Source: an uncultured Mediterraneibacter sp.
GTDB lineage: Bacteria > Bacillota > Clostridia > Lachnospirales > Lachnospiraceae
Direction of reading: 5' to 3'
DNA: 64,000 nt
Assembly: GCF_944377805.1 (NCBI RefSeq)
Contig: NZ_CALWFZ010000008.1
Span: 28,183 to 92,182 of the forward strand
The notes under the pieces were generated by a model. That model did not search any database and was not told the origin of the DNA. It was given only the letters and a program-made list of their open reading frames with translations. The first letter of the stretch is position 1. Each line of letters starts with the position of its first letter. Made by a program: the position numbers and the translations under genes. Positions 10,271-17,842 of the stretch are shown here, piece by piece.

Positions 10271-10861
10271 ATGAAATACAAGAATATTGTTTTTGATTTT
10301 GGAAATGTGATCGGAAGATTCGACGGCCGCTATATGATGGAGCAGTTCTGTGATACAGAGGATGACTGCGACCTGCTCTGTTCCGTCATCTATGAGAAAT
10401 GGGCCGAGCTGGATAAGGGAACGATAGGCTATGATGAATACCGTGAGGAGCGTATCCTGCGCCTGCCCCCTCATCTGCGCGGGGCGGCCCGGGCTTTCTT
10501 TTCAGGCTGGCCGGAATATATTACGCCATATCAGGACACTCTTTTGTTCATAGATGAACTGATAAAGAGGAATGTTCCGGTGTATCTGCTGTCAAACGCC
10601 CCGACTTATTTTGCCGGTTGGGCCGCCGGCTGTGAAGTGCTTAAAAAGTTCAGCGGAGTTGTATTCTCCGCCCCTCTTAAAACTGCCAAACCTGATCCGG
10701 CGATCTATCAGTATCTTTTTGATGCTTTTTCCCTCGTGCCCCGGGAGTGCTTTTTTATCGATGATCTGGAAGAAAACATAAAGGCCGGGCAGTCTCTTGG
10801 CATGGATGGCATCGTCTTCACCGGTGATATTGACAAAGTAAAAGCTGCCATCGGATTTTAA
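10271..10861 (+). CDS. HAD-superfamily phosphatase (YihX-like)
   Basis: A 196-residue haloacid-dehalogenase-type hydrolase. Motif I is FDFGNVIG (nucleophile Asp, with the GNV form seen in the YihX subgroup), motif II YLLSNA, motif III Lys in KTAKPDPAIY, and motif IV FFIDDLEEN. The alpha-helical cap lies between motif I and II. The subgroup dephosphorylates small sugar phosphates, but the substrate here is not evident. It stands alone on the plus strand, and its TAA overlaps the convergent stop of the LspA-like gene by two bases. Confidence 0.88.
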   Translation: MKYKNIVFDFGNVIGRFDGRYMMEQFCDTEDDCDLLCSVIYEKWAELDKGTIGYDEYREERILRLPPHLRGAARAFFSGWPEYITPYQDTLLFIDELIKRNVPVYLLSNAPTYFAGWAAGCEVLKKFSGVVFSAPLKTAKPDPAIYQYLFDAFSLVPRECFFIDDLEENIKAGQSLGMDGIVFTGDIDKVKAAIGF

Positions 10862-11376
10862 GGCAGCTTTCCTTTTTCCGGGTCTCCGTCTTCAGAGACC
10901 CTCTTTTTTTCGCGGGACGAAGAGAATATGGACTGAACAGACAAAACCAGCGCTCCTGCTGCCAGAAAAATATCTCCCAGGTTAAAGGTCAGTTTCGCAA
11001 GCTTTGAATCTTTCAGAGAGAGTCCGATATAATCCACCACATACCCTCTGGCAAACCTGTCAAACGTGTTGCTCCACGCTCCCGCTGACAGGAGGCAGAG
11101 TCCTTTTCTCTTCCAGAACCCTTTCCTGCGCATCAGCGCCGCCCCCTGAAACAGTGTTACCGCCCCCGCGGCCGACAGCGCTAAAATCCGCACAATTTCC
11201 GGCTTTTCGGAGAGCAGGCCCAGGCACATTCCTTCATTGCCGATTCTCCTTAGAACAAACGGCCCTGCAATCTTCCTCTCTTCTTTTTTATCCAGATTCT
11301 GCTCCACATAAGTTTTCAGAAGCTGATCTGCTGTAAACAGACCGGCCGTTCCAAATATAAACCAGCGTCTTTTCAC
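10858..11376 (-). CDS. lspA: signal peptidase II family protein (LspA-like)
   Basis: A 172-residue membrane protein with four hydrophobic segments. Both aspartate motifs of the lipoprotein signal peptidase are present: NTFDRFARGYVVDYI and FNLGDIFLAAG. LspA removes signal peptides of prolipoproteins at the lipobox, and several lipoproteins are encoded in this window. The protein is diverged around the first conserved block, and the start codon is GTG, with AGGTGG upstream. It may be a second LspA next to a canonical copy elsewhere. Confidence 0.75.
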   Translation of the reverse strand: MKRRWFIFGTAGLFTADQLLKTYVEQNLDKKEERKIAGPFVLRRIGNEGMCLGLLSEKPEIVRILALSAAGAVTLFQGAALMRRKGFWKRKGLCLLSAGAWSNTFDRFARGYVVDYIGLSLKDSKLAKLTFNLGDIFLAAGALVLSVQSIFSSSREKKRVSEDGDPEKGKLP

Positions 11377-11403
11377 CGGGCATCACCACCTGACTGTCTC
11401 ATC

Positions 11404-11871
11404 TCACTGATCATCCGTCGTCTCATCTGCCGACTCTTTTGACTCTTCCTCTGCGGCAGTCTCCTCAGCCCTCTCAGTTTCATCACTCACTTCCGTTTCC
11501 TCCCGGACCGCTTCTATTTTCTCGCCGCAGTACGGACAGAACGCCATATCTTTCGCCACCATTTTCCCACAGTTGGAGCACTCGGAAGCGCCTTTAATCC
11601 TGGCGATCTTCTTCTCGTACTCTTCGATCGAGACCTCCCTGTTTTTGATAGCGTCGCAGAGTCCTTTTGTATTCTCCTCCACTTCTTCCCCCGCTTTATA
11701 GCGGTCGTAGATCGTGCGGCCCAATTCCATCAAATCCGCCGCGTTGCCTCTGGCAAGGCCGCGTATCTGGCTTTTGAGTCTCTGAATCTCGATCGCGTCC
11801 CCTGCTTTATTTGTCATAGTTTCTGCTGTCTCACCAATGCGCTTTCCCAAATCTTCAAAAAAATCTTTCAT
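11404..11871 (-). CDS. zinc-ribbon protein with charged tail, function unknown
   Basis: A 155-residue soluble protein. The first 90 residues are helical and charged. They are followed by a CxxC-x11-CxxC zinc ribbon (CSNCGKMVAKDMAFCPYCG) and an acidic, disordered-looking C-terminus of about 40 residues dominated by E, T and S. GGGAG lies 8 nt upstream of the ATG. The architecture is common in clostridia, but no function is established that I recognise. It is separated by 27 bp from the LspA-like gene and may share its transcript. Confidence 0.7.
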   Translation of the reverse strand: MKDFFEDLGKRIGETAETMTNKAGDAIEIQRLKSQIRGLARGNAADLMELGRTIYDRYKAGEEVEENTKGLCDAIKNREVSIEEYEKKIARIKGASECSNCGKMVAKDMAFCPYCGEKIEAVREETEVSDETERAEETAAEEESKESADETTDDQ

Positions 11872-12078
11872 CTTAAATTCTCCCTTCTTCTTTTGTCCAG
11901 AGTGGGCATTTAATCTATATTCATTATAACCGATTATCGGACAACTTCAATAAATTCAGGGGGAGTTTATACTTTTTTAACCACTCTGATTCAGGACATA
12001 CTCAAAAATACTCCCGCATATGATGATTCAGATACAGATATATATTTATCGCTTATCATCAGCAGGAGGTGTCGGCTT

Positions 12079-13788
12079 ATGCCACTGAATATCGAGACAT
12101 GTCGGGAACATATTCTCTCAGAGGACTACCGGGATTTTATCGGCAATCATGTGCGTACTTCCTTTTTAGACAGCATCACGCAGGAAGAACACTGTGAACA
12201 GGACGCCGGCTTCGGTTATCAATGCCTCTATCTGCCCGCCGCCGTGGCAGATCCTATCACACTCCCGCGATATTCTTACAATTCCATTCCAAAATGTTAT
12301 GCCCCGGTCAGCATGGCGACTCTGAATCAGACCGGAATCCTACCGGTACAGAACTATCCTACTCTTCAGCTTAAGGGGAACGGAATCATGCTCGGATTTC
12401 TGGACAGCGGAATCGATTATCAGAGTGATCTTTTCCGCAATCTGGACGGAACAACACGAATCGTCTCAATCTGGGATCAGACCGTCCAGAGCGGAACCCC
12501 TCCCGAAGGATTTGCCTACGGCAGCGAGTTCACCCGGGAGGAGATCGATATTGCTCTTCAGTCTGAAGAACCACTCGCCGTTGTTCCTGTCGTCGATGAG
12601 ACCGGCCACGGCACATATGCCGCCAGTCTTGCCGCAGGGGGCGCCGACGCGGCAGAACAGTTCCTTGGAGCCGCACCGGAGTCATCCATTGCTGTCGTCA
12701 AACTGAAACAGGCGAAGAAATATCTCCGGGACTATTATTTCATTCCGGAGGATTCAGTGTGTTACCAGGAGACCGATCTCATGCTCGGTCTAAAATATCT
12801 AAATGATCTTGCCGACTCGATGGGACTGCCTCTTGTCGTATGCATCACATGCGGCTCCAGCATGGGAGGACATATCGGCACACTGCCCCTTCCCTTTCTG
12901 ATCGACGGCTACAGCACCCGTGCCAGCCATATCACAGTAGTGGGCACAGGGAATGAAGCAGATAAAAGGCACCACTATTTTAATACGATTGAAGATGACA
13001 GAGATACGAAAACCGTGGAAATCCGGGTAGGGGAAAATGTTCCCGGTTTCTCAATGGAACTGTGGACGGAAGTGCCCAATATTCTCTCCATCTCCATCGT
13101 CTCACCCTCGGGAGAGAATACTTCCCGCATCCCGTTTCGTGTCGGGGCCAGCGCCGAGATCGACTTTCTGTTTGAGCGTACAAAAGTGTCGGTCGACTAC
13201 CGCCTCCTTGTGGAAAAGAGCAATTCCGAACTGATATTCTTCCGGTTTGACGCACCTGCTCCCGGCATCTGGAAGATTGTCGTGGAACCTCTCTTCATAG
13301 CAGACGGACGTTTCCACATGTGGCTGCCTCTGACCGATTTTTTAAACGGCGAAGTGTTCTTCCTGGAGTCTGATCCCTACTATACGCTGACCAATCCCGC
13401 CAATGCTGACAGTCCTGTAGTAGTGTCTTATTACGACGGAAATACCGGAGCCCTCTCCCAGACGTCCGGCAGAGGATACACCCGCACCGGCCGCCTCAAA
13501 CCCGACATCACTGCGCCGGGCGTCAATGTCACCGGAGCGCTCCCGGGCGGAAGGTTTTCCTCCCGCACCGGTTCCTGCATCTCGGCAGCCATCACCGCGG
13601 GAGCCGTGGCTCTGATGCTGGAATGGCTTCTGTATATCCGGGAAGTTCCTGGCATTGATTCCTTCCAGGTCAAGAGCCTTCTTGTCCTTGGAGCCGTGCG
13701 GCCGGACACAATGGAATATCCCAACCGGGAATGGGGTTACGGACAACTGAACCTCTATAATACCTTTGAGACGATGCGCCAACTGTAA
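12079..13788 (+). CDS. Csp-like S8 (subtilisin) family protein with catalytic Ser replaced by Cys
   Basis: A 569-residue subtilase of the clostridial CspB/CspC type: a short N-terminal prodomain-like segment (about 90 residues), the protease domain, and a jelly-roll-like insertion (about residues 310-440) before the last catalytic block. Asp109 is in GFLDSGIDY and His177 in DETGHGTYAASLA. The usual GTS nucleophile block reads G498-S-C-I-S-A-A-I-T-A-G508, so Cys500 sits where Ser is expected. In spore formers the family cleaves pro-SleC during germination, and some members are inactive pseudoproteases. AGGAGGTG precedes the ATG. No signal peptide is visible. Whether this one is active is open. 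Confidence 0.85.
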   Translation: MPLNIETCREHILSEDYRDFIGNHVRTSFLDSITQEEHCEQDAGFGYQCLYLPAAVADPITLPRYSYNSIPKCYAPVSMATLNQTGILPVQNYPTLQLKGNGIMLGFLDSGIDYQSDLFRNLDGTTRIVSIWDQTVQSGTPPEGFAYGSEFTREEIDIALQSEEPLAVVPVVDETGHGTYAASLAAGGADAAEQFLGAAPESSIAVVKLKQAKKYLRDYYFIPEDSVCYQETDLMLGLKYLNDLADSMGLPLVVCITCGSSMGGHIGTLPLPFLIDGYSTRASHITVVGTGNEADKRHHYFNTIEDDRDTKTVEIRVGENVPGFSMELWTEVPNILSISIVSPSGENTSRIPFRVGASAEIDFLFERTKVSVDYRLLVEKSNSELIFFRFDAPAPGIWKIVVEPLFIADGRFHMWLPLTDFLNGEVFFLESDPYYTLTNPANADSPVVVSYYDGNTGALSQTSGRGYTRTGRLKPDITAPGVNVTGALPGGRFSSRTGSCISAAITAGAVALMLEWLLYIREVPGIDSFQVKSLLVLGAVRPDTMEYPNREWGYGQLNLYNTFETMRQL

Positions 13789-13792
13789 TCGC

Positions 13793-13880
13793 CGGAAGTG
13801 CCAAAAGGCACATTCCGGGATTGTAAGCGGGCTCCAAAGTCCCGGGCACTTCCGGCTTTGGCTCGTCGCCGTCGCAAAAA
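13793..13880 (+). repeat. dispersed 88-bp repeat, copy A
   Basis: The element begins CGGAAGTGCC and ends GTCGCAAAAA. It is colinear without gaps with copy B (54519-54606) and copy C (52114-52027, minus). The first 25 bases can fold as GGAAGTGCC / GGCACATTCC, and the consensus second half as GCCARAGTC / GACTTTGGC. It lies in the 3' UTR of the Csp-like gene, and its A-tract runs into the terminator at 13876-13918. Confidence 0.85.
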
Positions 13881-13918
13881 TTCCCCGGCCGCCGTTTTCG
13901 GCTGCCGGGGAATTTTTA
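13876..13918. terminator. bidirectional intrinsic terminator between the Csp-like gene and the clpX paralogue
   Basis: A strong GC-rich hairpin with arms AAAATTCCCCGGC and GCCGGGGAATTTTT. It has A-tract and T-tract on the two sides, so it can stop both convergent genes. Confidence 0.85.
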
Positions 13919-13952
13919 TCCGTGTCATATAGATTCCGCGCGTTATTTCTGT

Positions 13953-15431
13953 CTATCCGAGTCTTGGCACGTCCTGGCCTCTCAGGTGAATAACAGGCCC
14001 TCCTGTGCCTTCTATATACTCTCTTGTGATGACCACTTCTCCGATACTGTCATCTTTTGGAATCTCATACATAATGTCAAGCATGAATTCCTCGATAATC
14101 GCCCTCAGAGCACGCGCTCCGGTATCCTTTTTCAAAGCCTTCTCCGCAATCGCCTCAAGAGCTCCGTCGTCAAACTCAAGTTTCACTTCGTCTAATGCGA
14201 GCAGCTTCTGATACTGCTTTAATATGGCGTTTCTCGGCTCTTTTAATATCTTGACCATCATATCTTTGTCCAGAGGCTTCAGACTGAAGATTACTGGAAG
14301 GCGGCCCAGAAACTCGGGGATCATGCCGAACTTTCTCAGATCCTCCACCGTTACTCTCGAAAGGAGGTCTCTGTCTTTGTCAAATTTGTCTTTCAGTTCG
14401 GAATTAAATCCCATAGAAGTCTTTTTCTGTAGTCTTTCTTTGATAATCTCTTCCAGATCCGGAAAAGCGCCTCCGCAGATAAAAAGGATATTCTTTGTAT
14501 TTACCGTAGTCAGAGGAACCATCGCATTCTTGCTGTTGGCGCCCACCGGCACCTCCACCTCGCTGCCCTCCAGGAGTTTGAGCATTCCCTGCTGTACGGA
14601 CTCTCCGCTGACGTCTCTCTGACTAGAATTATGCTTCTTGGCGATCTTGTCGATCTCATCGATAAAAATAATGCCCTGCTCTGCTTTATCCACGTCATTG
14701 TCTGCCGCGGCCAGAAGCTTTGATACCACGCTCTCAATATCGTCGCCTATGTATCCCGCCTCCGTAAGCGATGTGGCATCTGTAATCGCAAGCGGCACGT
14801 CAAGAAGCCTTGCCAGTGTCTTGACAAGATAAGTCTTTCCGCTTCCCGTAGGGCCGATCATCAGCATGTTGGATTTCTCGATCTCGATGTCGTCCATTGT
14901 ATCTGTTGCCACGCGCTTATAGTGGTTATACACTGCCACTGACATAGCTTTTTTTGCGTATTCCTGACCAACCACATATTCGTCCAGCCTTGCTTTTATC
15001 TTATGAGGCGCGGGAATATCCTTTATATTGAGCTGGCGGAATTCCCTGGGTTTTTCCTTCTTTTTCTTAATCTTCCGGGGCTGGGGCTGCATATTCTCCA
15101 GATCCGACATATTAAGAAACTGAACCCCCGGCATGTTCATAAGACGGTTCAGATCCACAGAGCCGTTTGTCATCGCGTCAAAACTTCTCTGCATACAGTC
15201 CTGGCACACAGTAATGTTGTTGGGAAGATCGATCATCTTACCTGTTACGCTCTCAGGGCGGTGACAGATAAAGCAGATCTTCTCATAGCTGCTGTCATCC
15301 TCGTCGTCTTTCGTCTTTTCTTCTGTCGAGACGACTTCCTGCCTTTTTTCCTTCTCCGGATTTTCATTCTGCCCGCCGTTACTTTTTTCTTTATCGTCCT
15401 CATCCACTAAGATGAAATCCTGGTCTGACAT
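13953..15431 (-). CDS. clpX: ClpX-type AAA+ unfoldase, long paralogue
   Basis: A 492-residue ClpX family ATPase. An acidic N-terminal extension of about 50 residues precedes a zinc-binding domain with Cys53, Cys56, Cys76 and Cys79. Walker A GPTGSGKT is at 193-200, pore loop AGYIGDD at 225-231 (GYVG in usual ClpX), Walker B IIFIDEID at 254-261, and the ClpP-contact loop region carries MGF instead of IGF. It is 60-70 residues longer than standard ClpX and is not beside clpP. It is therefore probably a second ClpX with its own substrates, still likely able to dock ClpP. AAGGGG precedes the ATG. Confidence 0.85.
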   Translation of the reverse strand: MSDQDFILVDEDDKEKSNGGQNENPEKEKRQEVVSTEEKTKDDEDDSSYEKICFICHRPESVTGKMIDLPNNITVCQDCMQRSFDAMTNGSVDLNRLMNMPGVQFLNMSDLENMQPQPRKIKKKKEKPREFRQLNIKDIPAPHKIKARLDEYVVGQEYAKKAMSVAVYNHYKRVATDTMDDIEIEKSNMLMIGPTGSGKTYLVKTLARLLDVPLAITDATSLTEAGYIGDDIESVVSKLLAAADNDVDKAEQGIIFIDEIDKIAKKHNSSQRDVSGESVQQGMLKLLEGSEVEVPVGANSKNAMVPLTTVNTKNILFICGGAFPDLEEIIKERLQKKTSMGFNSELKDKFDKDRDLLSRVTVEDLRKFGMIPEFLGRLPVIFSLKPLDKDMMVKILKEPRNAILKQYQKLLALDEVKLEFDDGALEAIAEKALKKDTGARALRAIIEEFMLDIMYEIPKDDSIGEVVITREYIEGTGGPVIHLRGQDVPRLG

Positions 15432-15484
15432 AAGTAATCCCCTTCTAAAACAGTTAAATTTGCCGGGATGTATCCGGCATTTTC

Positions 15485-15513
15485 ATTATAGTACACTTAG
15501 CGTCCGTGTACAA
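15485..15513 (-). promoter_or_regulatory. promoter of the clpX paralogue
   Basis: Minus-strand TTGTAC (15513-15508) and TATAAT (15490-15485) with a 17-bp spacer, about 55 bp upstream of the ATG. It is well separated from the PII-like gene, which ends at 15574. Confidence 0.7.
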
Positions 15514-15573
15514 ATGAACTTTTTCTAAATACCGGATACTTTCTCTCCTGGAATCCACTGTGCCGCTTCATCT

Positions 15574-16254
15574 CTACTGTACTTCCTGAAGCCTGAGTCC
15601 TGCAGTGTCTGTAACAGGAAGGGAGAAAACAACCGAACGCGCCCTGCTGTTTAAGCCGGCGTGATCCATAATGGATTTCATGATCGCGTTTTTCATCTCC
15701 GACTTCGTGACGATCATGATAAGCTCTTTCTCATCTGCAATAGAAACGCCTAAGAACTTCTCGGCTCTTTCAAGCCCTGTTCCTTTCGCGTGGATTACCG
15801 TTCCGCCGCCTGCTCCCTCTGCTCTGGCAGCATCCATCACTTCCTCGCTGTAACCGTGGTTTGCGACTACAATGATCAGTTCATAATTCGTATTCTTCAT
15901 GACACTCTCCTCTATCTTTTCGATCTTCTGTCCGGCGGTTAAAAATTCCAGTACCTTCTTGCCTCCCACACTGGAGAGCGGTATCAGAAACGCGATTCCC
16001 GTACCGGGAACGTCGATCTGCAACCTGTCTTCAAGTTCCCGTTTCACCTGTTCCCATGTCTCTTCTGACACAACGGTCAGCGTTACCATCTTCTCCGTCA
16101 CCTCAAGTCCGAAGTAGTCCAGCGTCTCGCTGGAGGCAGTTCCCTGCGCCAGCGTACACAGCGTGGAAGAAAGCCCGATTTCCTCATAACATGCCAGAAG
16201 TTTTTTTCCTACGGATCTCTTCGTGACAGTCATCAGCATATATATTTCACTCAT
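15574..16254 (-). CDS. tandem PII-like signalling protein
   Basis: A 226-residue soluble protein made of two PII-like (ferredoxin-fold) halves. The first (residues 1-95) starts MSEIYMLMTVTKRSVGKKLL. The second (about 120-215) starts TNYELIIVVANHGYSEEV and holds the glycine-rich GAGGGTVIHAKGTG loop that resembles the nucleotide-binding region of PII proteins. PII proteins sense ATP/ADP and metabolites and bind transporters. The gene follows the DUF1538 gene by 17 bp, with GGGAGG overlapping that gene's end, so the pair is surely co-expressed. The obvious hypothesis is that it gates the DUF1538 protein. Confidence 0.8.
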   Translation of the reverse strand: MSEIYMLMTVTKRSVGKKLLACYEEIGLSSTLCTLAQGTASSETLDYFGLEVTEKMVTLTVVSEETWEQVKRELEDRLQIDVPGTGIAFLIPLSSVGGKKVLEFLTAGQKIEKIEESVMKNTNYELIIVVANHGYSEEVMDAARAEGAGGGTVIHAKGTGLERAEKFLGVSIADEKELIMIVTKSEMKNAIMKSIMDHAGLNSRARSVVFSLPVTDTAGLRLQEVQ

Positions 16255-16271
16255 AATGTTATTCCTCCCGC

Positions 16272-17819
16272 TTAAAGTTCTATGATCTCATCGTCCGGAA
16301 GCTGGGCAAATACCGCTGCTGCTTTTTTCGCTTCCATCTTCTCGAGATGTCTGGAGTTGAGCTCGAACACGAGCCCGAGTATCTGTATCGTAATAAGAGG
16401 GGTCATGGCGACCATAGCCACTACTCCGAACGCGTCTGTAACAATGTTTCCTCCTACACTGGTGCATGCGCCGATAGCGAAAGGCAGAAGGAATGTCGCA
16501 GTCATCGGCCCCGATGCCACGCCGCCCGAGTCAAAGGCAATAGCGGTAAATATCTTCGGCACGAAGAACGACAGCGCGAGGGCGATGGCATATCCCGGTA
16601 TCACAAACCAGAAGATCGAGATGCCTGTGAGCACACGCACCATCGCAAGGCCGAGAGATGCCGCCACTCCGATGGAGAGACTTAAACTCATGGCTCCGGC
16701 GCTTATTGTTCCCGATGTAATATCTTCTACCTGTCGTGTCAGGACGAACACTGCGGGTTCGGCGCGCACGATAAAATATCCGATGATCATTCCGATAGGG
16801 ATAATGACCCATCTATATGGGTTATCGGCAAGCACCTGTCCGAGATAATTTCCCGCCGGCATGAATCCCACATTGACTCCCGTGAGAAAAAGGAAGAGCC
16901 CCGCGTAAGTATAGACCATACCGACTGCGATTCTGATAAGCATTCTCCGCTGCACCCGTCTGAATACGATCTGGAAAATAATAAAGAATACAATAATCGG
17001 AAGAAGAGATACTGCCATCTCTTTCATATATTCGGGCAGTTCCCCGGCAAACAGGTGCCATAGTTCCACCGAATCATTTATATCAGGAATGCTCTCCGGC
17101 ACATATTCAGCGCTTTCCGGGCGATAGATCAGGCTCAGCACGAGCACGGAGAGGATCGGCCCCACAGACGAGAGCGCCACAAGTCCGAAACTGTCATCCT
17201 CTGCCCGTTCGTCGCTTCGGATGGCAGAGATACCGATACCAAACGCCATGATAAAAGGCACTGTCATAGGTCCTGTTGTCACACCGCCCGAATCAAAAGC
17301 CACCGCGACAAAGTCATCCGGCGCCAGAAAGGCCAGACCGAATACGATGATGTAGAGCACGATCAGCATATGTGCCAGCGAAATGTTATACAGCATACGG
17401 AGCAGAGATGTTACAAGAAAGATCCCAACACCGAACGCCACGGACAGCACGAGCACTATATTGGGCACAGCAGGCACCTGTTCTGCCAGCACCTGTAAAT
17501 CCGGCTCCGATATAGTCACAATAAATCCGAGGATAAATGTCAGAAATACCATCAGCCACAGTTTCTTTGTCTGCGTCATGGAAGTTCCCACATTCTCTCC
17601 TATGGGCGTCATCGCCATCTCAGCTCCCAGCGTAAAGAACATCATTCCGGCAATCAGAAGCACTGCCCCGAGAAGGAATGCCAGAAGGATTCCCGGCTCT
17701 ACCGGAGCGATTGTAAAGCACAAAATAAGGACAATCGCGAGAATCGGAAGCACTGCCTTTAAAGTTTCATATAGTTTTTCCAGTAATTTTTCTTTTAATT
17801 TTGTCGTTCTTAAATTCAC
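16272..17819 (-). CDS. DUF1538 membrane protein, two-repeat transporter-like
   Basis: A 515-residue integral membrane protein with about 12-14 hydrophobic segments arranged as two homologous halves. AFDSGGVTTGPMT (174-186) recurs as AFDSGGVASGPMT (428-440), and SEPDLQVLAEQV (104-115) recurs as AEPAVFVLTRQV (353-364). DUF1538 proteins are transporter-like; from memory, one two-gene DUF1538 pair was reported to exchange cations for protons, which I cannot verify here. In this genome the two halves are fused and paired with a PII-like protein. The GTG start has AGGCAGG upstream. ligA ends 23 bp upstream. Confidence 0.85.
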   Translation of the reverse strand: MNLRTTKLKEKLLEKLYETLKAVLPILAIVLILCFTIAPVEPGILLAFLLGAVLLIAGMMFFTLGAEMAMTPIGENVGTSMTQTKKLWLMVFLTFILGFIVTISEPDLQVLAEQVPAVPNIVLVLSVAFGVGIFLVTSLLRMLYNISLAHMLIVLYIIVFGLAFLAPDDFVAVAFDSGGVTTGPMTVPFIMAFGIGISAIRSDERAEDDSFGLVALSSVGPILSVLVLSLIYRPESAEYVPESIPDINDSVELWHLFAGELPEYMKEMAVSLLPIIVFFIIFQIVFRRVQRRMLIRIAVGMVYTYAGLFLFLTGVNVGFMPAGNYLGQVLADNPYRWVIIPIGMIIGYFIVRAEPAVFVLTRQVEDITSGTISAGAMSLSLSIGVAASLGLAMVRVLTGISIFWFVIPGYAIALALSFFVPKIFTAIAFDSGGVASGPMTATFLLPFAIGACTSVGGNIVTDAFGVVAMVAMTPLITIQILGLVFELNSRHLEKMEAKKAAAVFAQLPDDEIIEL

Positions 17820-17842
17820 ACATTACCTGCCTTTCTTTTCTA

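Noticed and set aside
13766-13993. Plus-strand and minus-strand open frames (here and at 51743-52129) sharing a peptide like RRKCQK..SGI..G.Q
   Set aside because: The shared peptide comes from translating the 88-bp repeat (copies A and C), not from a conserved gene; there is no ribosome binding site.
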